Below are positions 8,287 to 18,912 of a DNA stretch of 64,000 nt, in pieces. The stretch comes from Nocardia testacea NBRC 100365 (GTDB lineage Bacteria > Actinomycetota > Actinomycetes > Mycobacteriales > Mycobacteriaceae). A program made the translations under genes and the position numbers. Position 1 is the stretch's first letter; the number at the start of each line of letters is the position of its first letter. A model generated the notes under the pieces. That model ran no database searches. It had not been told where the DNA came from and worked only from the letters and a program-made list of their open reading frames with translations. The DNA lies in NCBI RefSeq assembly GCF_000308775.1, contig NZ_BAGJ01000272.1, forward strand, positions 62,001 through 126,000, written 5' to 3'.

Positions 8287-8910
8287 GTGAACACGGCAAT
8301 AGTCCGGGCGAGAGAGGAGCGGCGGCGCACGATCGTGGCCGCGGCGTCCGGGTTGTTCGCCGCCTGCGGTTACCGGGCGGCGAGTATGGACGAGATCGCC
8401 TGCCGGGCCGGGATCAGCAAACCGGTGCTGTACAAGTCGTTCTCGAGCAAGCTGGAACTCTATCTGGCGGTTCTGCACGAGGCGGTACAGGTACTGGGTG
8501 CCACGCTCACGGCGGCGTTGGCCTCCGCCCGGGATATGCGATCGATCGTGACGGCGACGGTGGCGGCGGTGTTCGACTTCGCCGCCGACAATGCGCGCTG
8601 CGCCGCCCTGCTGGCCGGCGCGGCCGACGCCGAGGAGCCGGCCGCGCAGCGTATGGCCCGCCAGGCCACCATGATCTGCACCGATGCCCTCTTGCGGGCG
8701 CTGGCACCCACTGCTTCGCTGCGGGCCGAGCGGGGATGGCTGATCGCGGCGGAGATCGTCGGGATCGCTCAGTCGTGCGCGCGGGATTGGGTGGTCACCG
8801 GCAAGCAATTGCCCCGGCACGAAGCCGTCGCCACGACCGCCGGTCTGTGCTGGACCGGTCTGGCCGGTGTGCAACTCGCACCGAACCGCCCGGTCCCCGC
8901 CGGCGACTGA
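8287..8910 (+). CDS. TetR-family transcriptional regulator
   Basis: 207 residues. The helix-turn-helix (TIVAAASGLFAACGYRAAS, then MDEIACRAGISKPVLYKSF) is unmistakable; the ligand domain is all helical and Ala-rich. GTG 8287 has GGAGG 11 bp upstream, and GTG 8275 is a less likely alternative. Divergent from the cysteine hydrolase at 7996. No strong operator palindrome was seen in the 290-bp gap, which otherwise holds no gene. Confidence 0.85.
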   Translation: MNTAIVRAREERRRTIVAAASGLFAACGYRAASMDEIACRAGISKPVLYKSFSSKLELYLAVLHEAVQVLGATLTAALASARDMRSIVTATVAAVFDFAADNARCAALLAGAADAEEPAAQRMARQATMICTDALLRALAPTASLRAERGWLIAAEIVGIAQSCARDWVVTGKQLPRHEAVATTAGLCWTGLAGVQLAPNRPVPAGD

Positions 8911-9010
8911 GCGCTGTTTCATCGAACGCGGTGCCACCGTGCACGACGACGGGCCGATACGACAGGCACTGACCTGCCCGCCTCCGAGGCGACCGGGCCC
9001 GGCGCGGTGG

Positions 9011-12000
9011 TCAACCCCGTCCGGCTTCGTCCACTATCCACGCCGCGATCTGGGCGCGGGAGGTGAAGCCCAGCTTGGTGAGTATGTTTTCGACGTGCCC
9101 CTGTGCGGTGCGGGGCGAAACGACCAGTTCGTTCGCGATCTGCCTGTTGCTCAGGCCCCGGGCGACCAATGCGGCGACCTCCCGTTCTCGCTTGGTCAAC
9201 GCGGTCTTCACGTCCGGGCCGGCGGCCGTGCCCGCCGGTGGTTCGCGCAGTGCGTATTCCCGCGCCGCGGTGGCGCTCATCGTGCGGCCGCGTTCGAAGG
9301 CCGCACCGAACCCGTTGTCGCCGAGCGCTTCACGCGCCGACTGTTCGCATTCCTCGTGGAAGTGCGACAGCGTGGCGAAGACGCGCTCACGACTGCCGCC
9401 GGCCGGCCAGAGGTGGCGAGCCGCTCCCATGAGAACCGCCGCTCGCTCGGCTTCCCGGCGCTGACACGCGATCCAGGACAACGCTTCCAGGCAGAAGGCC
9501 AACACCAGAACGCTGTTGAGCGGCCGGTCGATGCGCAATGCTTCCTCTATCAGTTCCTGCGCACGGTCGGTGTTGCCGCGGCGCCATTCGGCGACGCCCA
9601 GGCTTCGCATGGCCAGCGCGCGATAGAGGATGCCTCCGCGCGCTCCGGTGATGGTGATCAGCCGCTCCTGGAGCTCGATCGCCGCGGCCGTATCGCCGCG
9701 CAGTTCGTAGGCCAGGCCGAGCAGGGTCAATGCGTGGATGTAGAGATGGCTCGTGATATCCGACCGGTAGACCTCGAGGGCGGGATCCAGGAGTGCGGCA
9801 GCACGCGTGGGATCTCCGTTGAGCAGCGCCAGACCGGCGGCCGCATGGTTCATCTGCGCCTGCAACAACGGTGTCGGGTCGCGTTCGACCAGCGCCCGGC
9901 CCTCCTGCAGCAGGGTCGCCGCGGACCGGAAATCGCCCTGGGTCGTCGCCAGATCGATTGCGACCCGCAGCGCCTTCACCCGGTCGGGAATCGAGGTGGC
10001 GCAGGGATGGGCGAGAACCTGTTCGATCCAGGACCGTCCTTCGCCGTAGAAGCCGCGGTACACCCAGAACTCCCACAGCGCGGAAGCCGTCTGCAGGCCC
10101 GCTTCCGCCGCTTCCTCGGTGTCCTCGGTCAGTGCGGATTCGAGAGCCTCCCGGAGATTGGAGTACTCGCGCTCGAGCCGGGCGATCCAGCCGACCTGCG
10201 CCCGGCCGATCCAGCCGGCCTCCGCGTCCAGCGCCAGCTGTCTGTACCAGGCTCGATGCCGCCGGCGCAGTTCCCGGTACTCGCCGGAATCCCGCAGCTT
10301 GGAACGGCCGTAGTCCCGCAGGGTCTGCAGCATCCGGAACCGGACGACCGAGCCCGACTGTTCGCGGATCAGTACCGACTTGTCCACCAGACCGGCGAGC
10401 ACATCGACGGGCCCGGCCGGGGCCGAGTCGATATTGCACACTTGTTCCACGGCATCCAGTCCGCAACTACCGGCGAATACCGACATGCGCGTCCACGCCC
10501 GCTGTTCGGCCGCCGAACACAGGCCGTAGCTCCAGTCCAGGCACAGCTTCAGCGACTGCTGCCGGGACGGCGCGGTGCGGAACGCGCCGGTGAGCAGCTC
10601 GTAACGGTCGGTCAGCCGGTCCAGGATCTGCTGCGGCGACAGTGTGCGGATCCGGGCGGCGGCCAGCTCGATCGCCAGCGGTAGCCCGTCCAGCCGGGCA
10701 CAGATCCTGGTCACCGCGGCCATGTTGGCCTCGGTGAGTTCGAACCCCGGCACCACCGCCGCGGCGCGCTCGGCGAACAGCGTGACTCCGTCGAAACGGG
10801 GCAGCCCCTTCAACGACGGCTGGTGGTCCGGGTCGGGCACCGCCAAGGGCATCACCCGTTGGATCACTTCACCGGCGATATTCAGCGGCTCGCGGCTGGT
10901 GACCACGGTCCGTACTCCGGGGCAGGAGAGCAGCAGCGTCTCGGTCAGCCCGGCGACCGCCTCGACGATCTGTTCCACATTGTCCAGGACGAGCAGCGTT
11001 TCGCGGGAGCCGAGATAGTGCACCAGCGTCTCGAGCAGCGGCCTGGTCGAGTCGTCCCGTACGCCGACCGTGGCCGCCACGGTGTCGGCCAGCAGGCCGG
11101 CATCGGATACGGCGGCGAGGTCGACCAGCCACACGCCGTCGGCGAAATCACGCTGCACCTGCGACGCGGCCTTCAGCGCCAGCCGGGTCTTGCCCACGCC
11201 GCCGGTGCCGACGAGTGTGACCGAACGCGACCGCGACAGATGATTCTTGAGCTCGGTCAGTTCGGCGCGCCGATCGACGAGACCGGTCAACTCCAAGGGC
11301 AGATTGCCGGCGGTGTTCTCCCCGATCGTGCCCACGGGCCGACGGCCCTGGGCCGCGCCCTCGGAACGTCCCGGGCCGGGATGGGTCAGCAGCGCCGGCT
11401 CCCCCGCCGGGATCCCACGGCGGAGCTGAACCCGCCGGATGGCTTCGCCGAACTCCGCGGCGGACGGGCGTTCGTGGTGATCCCGCATCATCGCCGTTTC
11501 CACCAGGGCCGATACTTCGTCATCGATACCGCTCTGCCGGAGGTCGGGCAGGGCATGGGCGGTGATCCGCCGGAACTGCGCCACCATGTTCTCGCCGCTG
11601 CGCCGCTCGAAGGCGGCATGCCCGGTCAGCGCGCAGAACAGGGTCGCGCCCAGCCCGTAGACATCGGCCTCCGGCGTGGACGGCTGTCCCTCGAGCACTT
11701 CGGGTGCGGTGAACGCCGGAGAACCGGTCACTGTTCCAGCGGCCGTCTCGAACCCGCCACCGACATGCGCGATACCGAAATCGGTCAATGCCGGCTCACC
11801 GAAATCTGTGAGCAGAATATTTCCCGGTTTCACATCCCGGTGCACGATCCCGAGCCGGTGGGCTGCCGCGAGCGCACCGGCGATCTTCGACCCCATTCGC
11901 AGCGCATTCTCCGGGGATAGCGGGCCGTGCCGGTGGATCCACATGGCGAGAGAGCCCATCGGGTAAAAGGGCATCACCAGATAGGGGCAGCCGCCGGGAA

Positions 12001-12280
12001 GTGTGCCCGTCTCGAACACGGTGACAATATTCGGATGCCCGGTCGAGCGGCCCATCGCGCGCTGCTCCCGCAGAAATCTGGCGCGATTCTCCGCATCCAG
12101 ACCCGCGGTGAAGATTTTGACCGCCACGGTCCGGTCCAGCTCCGGTTGCCGGCAGCGATACACCACCCCGAACCCACCCCGGCCGATTTCCACACCATCC
12201 GGATAACCGGCCGCGGCCAGCTCCGCGCGAAACGATTTCGTGGTCTCGCGCTGTGTGCGCAGTAGGTCGTCACCGCTCAT
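9011..12280 (-). CDS. pknK: PknK-type Ser/Thr kinase with NB-ARC/TPR and LuxR DNA-binding domain
   Basis: 1089 residues, the length and layout of M. tuberculosis PknK. The kinase spans about 25-300: GRGGFGVVY loop, Lys55 in [14 protein letters not shown] with catalytic Asp149, DFG at 167-169. A STAND/NB-ARC ATPase follows with P-loop [11 protein letters not shown], then TPR-like helices, then a LuxR-type helix-turn-helix at the end ([20 protein letters not shown]). The protein is cytosolic and should couple ligand sensing and phosphorylation to transcription. ATG 12280 ([10 protein letters not shown]) matches the homologue better than the in-frame starts at 12304 and 12334. In M. tuberculosis pknK neighbours virS and mymA, counterparts of which lie at 18.9-21.5 kb here. 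Divergent from ctaD. Confidence 0.92.
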   Translation of the reverse strand: MSGDDLLRTQRETTKSFRAELAAAGYPDGVEIGRGGFGVVYRCRQPELDRTVAVKIFTAGLDAENRARFLREQRAMGRSTGHPNIVTVFETGTLPGGCPYLVMPFYPMGSLAMWIHRHGPLSPENALRMGSKIAGALAAAHRLGIVHRDVKPGNILLTDFGEPALTDFGIAHVGGGFETAAGTVTGSPAFTAPEVLEGQPSTPEADVYGLGATLFCALTGHAAFERRSGENMVAQFRRITAHALPDLRQSGIDDEVSALVETAMMRDHHERPSAAEFGEAIRRVQLRRGIPAGEPALLTHPGPGRSEGAAQGRRPVGTIGENTAGNLPLELTGLVDRRAELTELKNHLSRSRSVTLVGTGGVGKTRLALKAASQVQRDFADGVWLVDLAAVSDAGLLADTVAATVGVRDDSTRPLLETLVHYLGSRETLLVLDNVEQIVEAVAGLTETLLLSCPGVRTVVTSREPLNIAGEVIQRVMPLAVPDPDHQPSLKGLPRFDGVTLFAERAAAVVPGFELTEANMAAVTRICARLDGLPLAIELAAARIRTLSPQQILDRLTDRYELLTGAFRTAPSRQQSLKLCLDWSYGLCSAAEQRAWTRMSVFAGSCGLDAVEQVCNIDSAPAGPVDVLAGLVDKSVLIREQSGSVVRFRMLQTLRDYGRSKLRDSGEYRELRRRHRAWYRQLALDAEAGWIGRAQVGWIARLEREYSNLREALESALTEDTEEAAEAGLQTASALWEFWVYRGFYGEGRSWIEQVLAHPCATSIPDRVKALRVAIDLATTQGDFRSAATLLQEGRALVERDPTPLLQAQMNHAAAGLALLNGDPTRAAALLDPALEVYRSDITSHLYIHALTLLGLAYELRGDTAAAIELQERLITITGARGGILYRALAMRSLGVAEWRRGNTDRAQELIEEALRIDRPLNSVLVLAFCLEALSWIACQRREAERAAVLMGAARHLWPAGGSRERVFATLSHFHEECEQSAREALGDNGFGAAFERGRTMSATAAREYALREPPAGTAAGPDVKTALTKREREVAALVARGLSNRQIANELVVSPRTAQGHVENILTKLGFTSRAQIAAWIVDEAGRG

Positions 12281-12566
12281 CGCCGAATGTGCCCCGATGA
12301 GCATTGTGGGAAGCGAAAGAAACCATCGGCTCACCTCTTGCCCGGTCCACTATATCTCCGGACGGAGAACTCCCCCGCTGTCCTGGTGGATATATGGGAA
12401 GAAAGCGGGTATGCACACACCCGCCTTCCCGTTGTCCCCGGGTGGCGGGGTGTCGCTGCCCGACTTTCCCGGGATCTTCGGGCAGGGTTTAGCCGGACAC
12501 GGCGTGGGTAACGGCGCTGGCACGAGTGGTTCGAACAGAAGCGGTGGCTCGGATGAAGGAGAGCAC

Positions 12567-14330
12567 ATGGCAGTGACACCGTCTCGACCCGCAGAGCTCA
12601 CCGCCACGCGTCCGTTCCCGGCCCGGGTCGGCCCGAAAGGCTCGGCCATCCGCAAACTGGTGACCACGACCGACCCGAAACTGCTGGGCATCATGTACCT
12701 GGCCTCGGCGACGGCGTTCTTCATGATCGGCGGATTGATGGCACTGCTGCTCCGCGGGGAGCTGGCCCGTCCGGGTCTGCAGTTCCTGTCGCCGGAACAG
12801 TACAACCAGCTGTTCACCCTGCACGGCACGATCATGCTGCTGTTCTACGCCACACCGGTGGTGTTCGGCTTCGCCAACGCCGTCCTGCCGCTGCAGATCG
12901 GCGCGCCGGATGTGGCGTTCCCCCGTCTCAATGCCCTGAGCTACTGGCTGTATCTGTTCGGGGCCACCATGGCGACCGCCGGATTCGTCACCCCGGGCGG
13001 TGCCGCCGATTTCGGTTGGACCGCCTACGTACCGCTCAGCGACATCATGCACTCACCGGGTGTCGGCGGCGATCTGTGGATCATGGGCCTGGCGGTATCC
13101 GGACTGGGCACGATCCTCGGCGCGGTCAATATGCTCACCACCGTGGTGTGCCTCCGCGCCCCCGGTATGACGATGTTCCGGATGCCCATTTTCACCTGGA
13201 ACATCGTGGTGACCAGCATCCTGGTCCTGCTGGCGTTCCCCATCCTCACCGCGGCGCTCATGGCACTGGCCTACGACCGGCATTTCGGTGGTCACATCTA
13301 TGATCCCGGCGTCGGCGGCGTCCTGCTGTGGCAGCACCTGTTCTGGTTCTTCGGCCATCCGGAGGTCTACATCATCGCACTGCCGTTCTTCGGCATCGTC
13401 TCCGAGATCTTCCCGGTCTTCAGCCGCAAACCCATCTTCGGCTACACCGCGCTGGTCTTCGCGACGATCGGCATCGGCGGCCTGTCCATGGCGGTCTGGG
13501 CGCACCATATGTACGCGACCGGCGCGGTGCTGCTGCCTTTCTTCTCGTTCATGACCTTCCTGATCGCCGTTCCGACCGGCGTGAAGTTCTTCAACTGGAT
13601 CGGCACCATGTGGAAGGGACAACTGACGTTCGAATCACCGATGTTGTTCTCGGTGGGCTTCCTCGTCACCTTCCTGTTCGGTGGTCTGTCCGGTGTCATC
13701 CTGGCCAGCCCGCCGCTGGACTGGCACGTGCACGACTCCTATTTCGTGGTGGCGCACTTCCACTACGTGCTCTTCGGCACGATCGTGTTCGCCACCTTCG
13801 CCGGTATCTACTTCTGGTTCCCGAAGATGACCGGCCGGCTCATGGACGAACGCATGGGGCGCCTGCACTTCTGGACCACCTTCCTCGGCTTCCACACCAC
13901 CTTCCTGGTGCAGCACTGGCTGGGCGCCGAAGGCATGCCCCGCCGCTACGCCGACTATCAGGCCGACGACGGCTTCACCGCACTGCACACCGTATCGACC
14001 ATCGGCTCGTTCGTGCTCGGCGTCTCGATGATCACTTTCGTATGGAACGTCTTCAAGAGCTACCGCTACGGCGAGGTGGTCACCGTGGACGATCCGTGGG
14101 GATACGGCAACTCCCTGGAATGGGCGACCACCTGTCCGCCGCCGCGGCACAACTTCTACGAACTGCCCCCGATCCGCTCCGAACGCCCCGCCTTCGAACT
14201 GCACTATCCGCACATGTCCGAACGCATCCGCCAGGAATCCCATATCGGCCGCCCCAGCAAGTACGGCGCCGGCGCGGAACTGTCCCAACCCCCCGGCCCC
14301 ACCGTCGGTGGCGCCTCCGACGGCCACTGA
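12567..14330 (+). CDS. ctaD: cytochrome c oxidase subunit I (aa3-type)
   Basis: 587 residues, full length for the actinobacterial CtaD. Twelve membrane helices are expected. The low-spin heme ligand lies in [13 protein letters not shown], the CuB/Tyr crosslink region is FGHPEVYII, further CuB ligands are in [10 protein letters not shown], and the heme a/a3 ligands are in [14 protein letters not shown]. It is the catalytic subunit of the terminal oxidase, reducing O2 and pumping protons. AAGGAGA lies 6 bp before ATG 12567; the frame back to 12240 crosses pknK. No other oxidase subunit gene is nearby, which is usual for this group. The 286-bp gap to pknK carries both promoters. Confidence 0.95.
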   Translation: MAVTPSRPAELTATRPFPARVGPKGSAIRKLVTTTDPKLLGIMYLASATAFFMIGGLMALLLRGELARPGLQFLSPEQYNQLFTLHGTIMLLFYATPVVFGFANAVLPLQIGAPDVAFPRLNALSYWLYLFGATMATAGFVTPGGAADFGWTAYVPLSDIMHSPGVGGDLWIMGLAVSGLGTILGAVNMLTTVVCLRAPGMTMFRMPIFTWNIVVTSILVLLAFPILTAALMALAYDRHFGGHIYDPGVGGVLLWQHLFWFFGHPEVYIIALPFFGIVSEIFPVFSRKPIFGYTALVFATIGIGGLSMAVWAHHMYATGAVLLPFFSFMTFLIAVPTGVKFFNWIGTMWKGQLTFESPMLFSVGFLVTFLFGGLSGVILASPPLDWHVHDSYFVVAHFHYVLFGTIVFATFAGIYFWFPKMTGRLMDERMGRLHFWTTFLGFHTTFLVQHWLGAEGMPRRYADYQADDGFTALHTVSTIGSFVLGVSMITFVWNVFKSYRYGEVVTVDDPWGYGNSLEWATTCPPPRHNFYELPPIRSERPAFELHYPHMSERIRQESHIGRPSKYGAGAELSQPPGPTVGGASDGH

Positions 14331-14511
14331 CACCGGCGCCCGGCGGGGGGCCACAGCAGCGCGTTCCCACCCGTCCGGCGGCGGCCCCTCATGAGTGGGC
14401 GCATTCCGGAAATACAGCTCCGGGGGCAACCACGGAGATCGCGAGCGCCGAGACACGGGTGGCGCTCGGTTTCCGGTAGCGAAAGACCAGGTGGTCGTGC
14501 ATATTGAGGGC

Positions 14512-14847
14512 ATGAAGTACGTCTTGCTGATCTGTGACGACGAGACGTCGTCGCCGAGCCCGGCGGAGATCGCGGCGGATCCGGCGCATCGGGCCTACGC
14601 GGCGGAACTGGAACGGCGGGGCGTCCGGCGGGGCGGAGCACGGTTGCGGCCGGTCGCGGACGCGACGACGGTTCGGGTGCGGGGCGGGGAAACGCTGGTG
14701 TCGGACGGGCCCTTCGCGGAGACCAAGGATTTCATCGGCGGTATCGACATCATCGAATGCGCGGATCTGGACGAAGCGATCGAACTCGCGGCGCGCCATC
14801 CCTACGCCCGGCACGGGTCGATCGAAGTCCGCCCCGTGTGGGAATGA
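14512..14847 (+). CDS. YCII/DGPF-domain protein, partner of ECF42 sigma factor
   Basis: 111 residues. The signature [10 protein letters not shown] is present at about 64-73, and the fold is ferredoxin-like as in YciI. DGPF proteins are the conserved genetic partners of ECF42 sigma factors, and here the stop overlaps the sigma start by 4 bp (ATGA at 14844), so translation is coupled. The biochemical role of DGPF proteins is not settled; a sensing or enzymatic function has been proposed. GAGGG lies 4 bp before ATG 14512. Its own promoter should be in the 180 bp after ctaD. Confidence 0.9.
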   Translation: MKYVLLICDDETSSPSPAEIAADPAHRAYAAELERRGVRRGGARLRPVADATTVRVRGGETLVSDGPFAETKDFIGGIDIIECADLDEAIELAARHPYARHGSIEVRPVWE

Positions 14848-16061
14848 GCGCGCCGCCCGCGGTGCGAGCCGCGGTGGACCGGGCCTATCGCAGCGAGTGG
14901 GGTCAGGTGGTCGCCACCCTGATCGGGGCCACCGGGGATTGGGATCTGGCCGAGGACTGCGCGCAGGAGGCTTTCGCCGCGGCATTGTCCACCTGGGCTC
15001 GCGACGGTGTGCCCGACCGGCCGGGTGCCTGGCTCACCACCACGGCACGCAATCGCGCGACCGACCGGCTGCGTCGCGACACGGCCGCGACCGCGAAGCT
15101 GCGGCAACTGGCGCTCCTGGCCCGCGACCCCGTCGAACCGGCGGCGGAGGGGATTCCCGACGATCGCTTGCGGCTCATCTTCACGTGCTGCCATCCGGCA
15201 CTCCCGTTCCCGGCCCGGGTGGCACTCACCCTGCGCACCCTGGCGGGCCTGAGCACCGCCGAGATCGCCAAGGCCTTCCTCACCGCCGAGTCCACGATGG
15301 CGCAGCGCCTGGTGCGCGCCAAACGCAAGATCGTCGAGGCCGGGATCCCCTATCGGGTCCCACCGGCCGAGCTGCTGCCGGAACGCTTGTCCGCTGTCTC
15401 GGCGGTGCTCTATCTCATCTTCAACGAAGGCTACGGCGATACGGACGGGCAGCGCGGGCTGGCGGCCGAGGGTATCCACCTGGCCCGGGTGCTGGTCCGC
15501 TTGCTACCCGCCGAACCCGAGGCGCGAGGACTGCTCGCCCTGATGCTGCTGCTCGAGGCCCGCCGCGCGCACCGCACCGCGGACGGCGTCCTGGTCCCGC
15601 TGGAGGACCAGGACCGCGCCCGGTGGGATCGCACGCTGATCGCCGAGGGGGTGCGGATACTGGACGAGGCGCTGGCCGCACGGCGTCCCGGGCCGTATCA
15701 GGTGCAGGCCGCTATCGCGGCCTGCCACGCCACCGCGCCCGACGCGGCGGCCACCGACTGGCCACAGATCGCGGCGCTCTACCGCGAGCTCGCGCGACTG
15801 GCACCCTCCCCCGTCGTGGATCTCAACCACGCGGTGGCGGTCGCGCTGGCCGACGGCATTGCGGCCGGTCTCGCGCTCGTCGATGAACTCGCCGTGTCCG
15901 GTCGTCTGGAGGGCTACTATCTGCTGCCCGCCACCCGGGCCGACCTGCTGCGCCGGGCCGGCCGGGTCACCGAGGCCGCCGAGGCCTACTCGGCCGCGCT
16001 GGAACTCGCGCCGACGGAAGCCGAGCGCCGTTATCTGGCCGGGCGTCTGCGCGCCCTCTGA
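14844..16061 (+). CDS. ECF42-type RNA polymerase sigma factor with TPR extension
   Basis: 405 residues, about twice a normal ECF sigma factor. Sigma region 2 is at about 10-80 ([15 protein letters not shown]), region 4 at about 120-175 ([17 protein letters not shown]), followed by a helical C-terminal domain of about 220 residues with TPR-like repeats, as known for ECF42. There is no anti-sigma gene; in this class the C-terminal domain itself is needed for activity. The coupled DGPF gene upstream confirms the class. A promoter-like motif at 16113-16139 suggests that the SRPBCC gene downstream is a target. Confidence 0.92.
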   Translation: MSAPPAVRAAVDRAYRSEWGQVVATLIGATGDWDLAEDCAQEAFAAALSTWARDGVPDRPGAWLTTTARNRATDRLRRDTAATAKLRQLALLARDPVEPAAEGIPDDRLRLIFTCCHPALPFPARVALTLRTLAGLSTAEIAKAFLTAESTMAQRLVRAKRKIVEAGIPYRVPPAELLPERLSAVSAVLYLIFNEGYGDTDGQRGLAAEGIHLARVLVRLLPAEPEARGLLALMLLLEARRAHRTADGVLVPLEDQDRARWDRTLIAEGVRILDEALAARRPGPYQVQAAIAACHATAPDAAATDWPQIAALYRELARLAPSPVVDLNHAVAVALADGIAAGLALVDELAVSGRLEGYYLLPATRADLLRRAGRVTEAAEAYSAALELAPTEAERRYLAGRLRAL

Positions 16062-16112
16062 CCCGCGCCGCGGCCGCCCCCGGCGGAATTCTCCGAAGTT
16101 TTTCCGCCTCGT

Positions 16113-16139
16113 TGTCGATTTCGCGGAGCCTGCTTCGTC
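16113..16139 (+). promoter_or_regulatory. possible ECF42-dependent promoter
   Basis: TGTCGA (16113-16118), 17 bp, then CGTC (16136-16139), 38 bp before the SRPBCC start codon. As I recall it, the reported ECF42 promoter has TGTCGA at -35 and CG[A/T]C at -10, and this matches both with normal spacing. The match is from memory and untested. Confidence 0.45.
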
Positions 16140-16176
16140 GGTGGGACGAAACCACCCGATGAAGAGAGGTATCACA

Positions 16177-16671
16177 ATGCCCAACACCGAGTACCTGACA
16201 GCCACCATGTCCGTGGACCGGACCCCGGAAGAGGTCTTCGCGGCCGTCACCGATGTGCGCGGATGGTGGAGCGAGAACATCATCGGCGCGACCGCCGCCG
16301 TACACGACGAGTTCGTCTTCACCGACGACAGCGGATACGCGGGCGAAACGGCCGCGGGGAAGCCGGGCATCCGCTTCGCCCGGTTCCGGCTCACCGATGT
16401 GGTGCCGGGCGCGCGCATGGTGTGGCAGGTCGTGGATTCCGACCTCACTTTCGTCGACGACCGTGCCGAATGGACCGGCACCACGGTCGTCTTCGACCTC
16501 ATCGCGACCGCGGAAGGTACGACGCTGCACTTCACGCACGAGGGGCTGAGCGCCGCCGGCTCCGAATGTTTCGCGGCGTGCTCGCGCGGCTGGACCTTCT
16601 ACATCACCGAAAGCCTGCCGCGGCTGATCACCACCGGCACCGGCGATCCCATCCCGGACTACAACGCCTGA
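16177..16671 (+). CDS. SRPBCC (AHSA1-like) family protein
   Basis: 164 residues of the START/Bet v1-like SRPBCC fold, Activator-of-Hsp90 C-terminal type: MSVDRTPEEVFAAVTDVRGW at the N-terminus and a C-terminal helix (AACSRGWTFYITESLPRLI). Such proteins have a hydrophobic cavity and often pair with ECF sigma or ArsR regulators. GAGAGG lies 7 bp before ATG 16177. It follows the ECF42 gene by 115 bp with its own promoter-like motif, so it is a likely member of that regulon. Ligand unknown. Confidence 0.85.
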   Translation: MPNTEYLTATMSVDRTPEEVFAAVTDVRGWWSENIIGATAAVHDEFVFTDDSGYAGETAAGKPGIRFARFRLTDVVPGARMVWQVVDSDLTFVDDRAEWTGTTVVFDLIATAEGTTLHFTHEGLSAAGSECFAACSRGWTFYITESLPRLITTGTGDPIPDYNA

Positions 16672-16839
16672 GGCGTCGCGCGCCGGAAGCCGGCCACGTG
16701 TTCGCCGGCCACCGGGCCCGGGGCCGCGTGCGCCGATCGTCCGCGGCCGTCCGGCGGTGCGGGCGCGGGGCGGCGGTCTGTTTCCGGCGCCAGGTGAGGG
16801 GTAAGCCGGGCATCGACCTTGCCGGAGAGAGGAGACGAC

Positions 16840-18063
16840 GTGAAGGCAGTTGTATGGCACGGCGTCGGTGATATCCGCCTGGACGACGTGACCGATCCGA
16901 AGATCGAGGAACCGACCGATGCGATCGTGCGCATCACCACTTCCGCCATCTGCGGCACCGACCTGCACCTGGTGCGCGGCACCATGCCCGGCATGCTGCC
17001 CGGGACCGTGCTCGGGCACGAAGCGGTCGGGGTGGTCGAGGAGACCGGATCGGCGGTGCGGGGCTTCGCGACCGGTGACCGGGTGGTGGTGTGTTCCACC
17101 GTGGCCTGCGGTCACTGTTGCTACTGCCGGGCGGGCTATTTCGCGCAGTGCGATGTCGCCAATCCCAACGGCCCGCAGGCCGGTACCAGTTTTTTCGGCG
17201 GGCCGGAGAGTACCGGCCCGGTCGATGGACTACAGGCCGAGTACGCGCGCATCCCGTATGCCGCGACGACGCTGGTGAAAGTGCCGGACGAGGTGACCGA
17301 CGAACAGGCCGTCATGGTGTCCGATGTGCTGCCCACCGGCTGGTTCGGCGCGAAGCTGGCCCAGGTGTCCCAGGGTGACACCGTCCTGGTGCTGGGGGCG
17401 GGCGTGGTCGGTCAGTGCGCGATCGCGGCGGCGAAACGACAGGGTGCGTCACGGGTGCTGGTGGTCGACGATCATGCCGATCGGCTCGCGGTCGCCCGCG
17501 CGCAGAACGCCGAGCCGATCGATTTCGGGGCCGAGGATCCGGTGGCCGCGGTGCGTGAACTCACCGGCGGTATCGGGGTGGACCGGGTGGTCGAGGCGGT
17601 CGGTGTGGACGCCCAGCGCCCGCACTCCGGACCGGCCGCCGAGGAACTGCCGGCCGACACCGCGGCGTTCGAATCCGAACGCGGCGCCGCCGCACCCGAG
17701 GGCAATATCGGCGATGGCCAGTGGCTGGTCGGCGATGCCCCGAGCCTGGCGTTGCGCTGGGCGGTGAACGCGGTGGCGAAGGCGGGCAGCGTCGGCATCA
17801 TCGGGGTGTATCCACCGAGCTTCGACGCCTTCCCGATCGGTGCGGTCACCAACCGCAATCTCACCGTGCAGGGCGGTAACTGCAACCATCGCCGCTATGT
17901 CCCGGGTCTGTTGGGCCGGGTCGCCCGCGGCGATCTGGACCCCACCCGGTTCATCACCCAGCACACCGAACCGGTGGCGGCAGTCGACGCCTACAAGCAG
18001 TTCGACCTGCGCCGCGAGGGATGGCTCAAAACCGTGGTCACCATGACGGCGGGCGCGCGGTGA
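16840..18063 (+). CDS. zinc-dependent alcohol dehydrogenase
   Basis: 407 residues. Catalytic zinc ligands Cys38 (ICGTD) and His60-Glu61 (GHE) and the structural zinc set Cys90, 93, 96, 104 are all present; the NAD-binding motif GAGVVGQC follows. The 28-residue insert around AEELPADTAAFESERG and the ending WLKTVVTM resemble the glutathione-independent formaldehyde dehydrogenase-like subgroup. It likely oxidises short alcohols or aldehydes with NAD(P). GTG 16840 has AGAGGAG upstream. Transcription may continue from the SRPBCC gene, but the 168-bp gap allows a separate promoter. Confidence 0.88.
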   Translation: MKAVVWHGVGDIRLDDVTDPKIEEPTDAIVRITTSAICGTDLHLVRGTMPGMLPGTVLGHEAVGVVEETGSAVRGFATGDRVVVCSTVACGHCCYCRAGYFAQCDVANPNGPQAGTSFFGGPESTGPVDGLQAEYARIPYAATTLVKVPDEVTDEQAVMVSDVLPTGWFGAKLAQVSQGDTVLVLGAGVVGQCAIAAAKRQGASRVLVVDDHADRLAVARAQNAEPIDFGAEDPVAAVRELTGGIGVDRVVEAVGVDAQRPHSGPAAEELPADTAAFESERGAAAPEGNIGDGQWLVGDAPSLALRWAVNAVAKAGSVGIIGVYPPSFDAFPIGAVTNRNLTVQGGNCNHRRYVPGLLGRVARGDLDPTRFITQHTEPVAAVDAYKQFDLRREGWLKTVVTMTAGAR

Positions 18064-18090
18064 TCACGCGCCCACCCACGCCCGGCCGGA

Positions 18091-18795
18091 TCAACCGTCT
18101 CCCCGGCCACTCCGCCCGTTCGCGGCCGATTGCCCGAAGAAGAAACCGAGGATCAGCAGGATCATATTCATCACGATCTCTGGGACCTTCGTATCCGTGA
18201 ACATCGCGACCACCATCACGACACTGAACCCGACCAGCAGGACCGCGCCGATGAGTACCGCGATGGGTTCCCGCTGGAACAGCGACCACCGCATCCGCGA
18301 GCGGCGCGCTTCCAGATCCCGGACCACATTCTGCAACTCGGTCTCCAATGCCGCATCCCGCGCGTCCTCGGTCACCGAGGATTTCGCCACCACGTCCTGT
18401 GCCCGCTGGATCTGGGCCGCGACCATCTGCCTCGCCACCGGGTCGTGGATCGCGGATTCGGCTACGTGCTGAATCTGGTCGAGTTCCCGTCGCGCCGTGG
18501 TGTTGCGCAACCCGGCCTGGAGTTCTTTGCGCACGTCGGCGAGCCGGCGGAGCATGTAGCCCTCCCCCACCACGTCGGTCACCCCGTTGCTGTCGGTGAT
18601 GTCGAACGGTTGCCGATTCTGCCGGGGGACGGTTTCCATCATGTTCTCGACGCGGGTCAGCCACGCCGCGACCTCGTCGGGTGAGGCGCCCTCCAAGGTG
18701 CGCGGGATGCCGAGTTCCTCCTTGATGTTGTTGCGGACGGCTTCGCGGTTCTCCGGCGAAACATCTCGTTCTTCCCGCGACTCTCTGCGACCCAA
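18091..18795 (-). CDS. hypothetical membrane protein with coiled-coil-like stalk
   Basis: About 234 residues. A long hydrophilic, helix-forming part (about 1-170, ending DLEARRSRMRWSLFQRE) is followed by two close membrane helices (VLIGAVLLVGFSVVMVVAMF and MNMILLILGFFFG) and a short Gly/Arg tail. This predicts a cytoplasmic helical domain on a C-terminal hairpin anchor. No family is recognised. TTG 18795 is proposed because GGGAGGA lies 6 bp upstream; ATG 18819 is an alternative with no ribosome site. It is convergent with the alcohol dehydrogenase, 27 bp away. Confidence 0.7.
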   Translation of the reverse strand: MGRRESREERDVSPENREAVRNNIKEELGIPRTLEGASPDEVAAWLTRVENMMETVPRQNRQPFDITDSNGVTDVVGEGYMLRRLADVRKELQAGLRNTTARRELDQIQHVAESAIHDPVARQMVAAQIQRAQDVVAKSSVTEDARDAALETELQNVVRDLEARRSRMRWSLFQREPIAVLIGAVLLVGFSVVMVVAMFTDTKVPEIVMNMILLILGFFFGQSAANGRSGRGDG

Positions 18796-18912
18796 CGCAT
18801 TCCTCCCACACTGACCCATGTTTGCCGGACCAGCGTACGGGCTCCGCGCCGGCGCAGGAACGGGATGCACCCTCGCGCAACGAATCCGAGGTCGGTACGA
18901 GCCGTATAAGGG

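Noticed and set aside
8867-10684. 605-codon open frame antisense to pknK
   Set aside because: The kinase frame has clear domains along its full length; this one has none.
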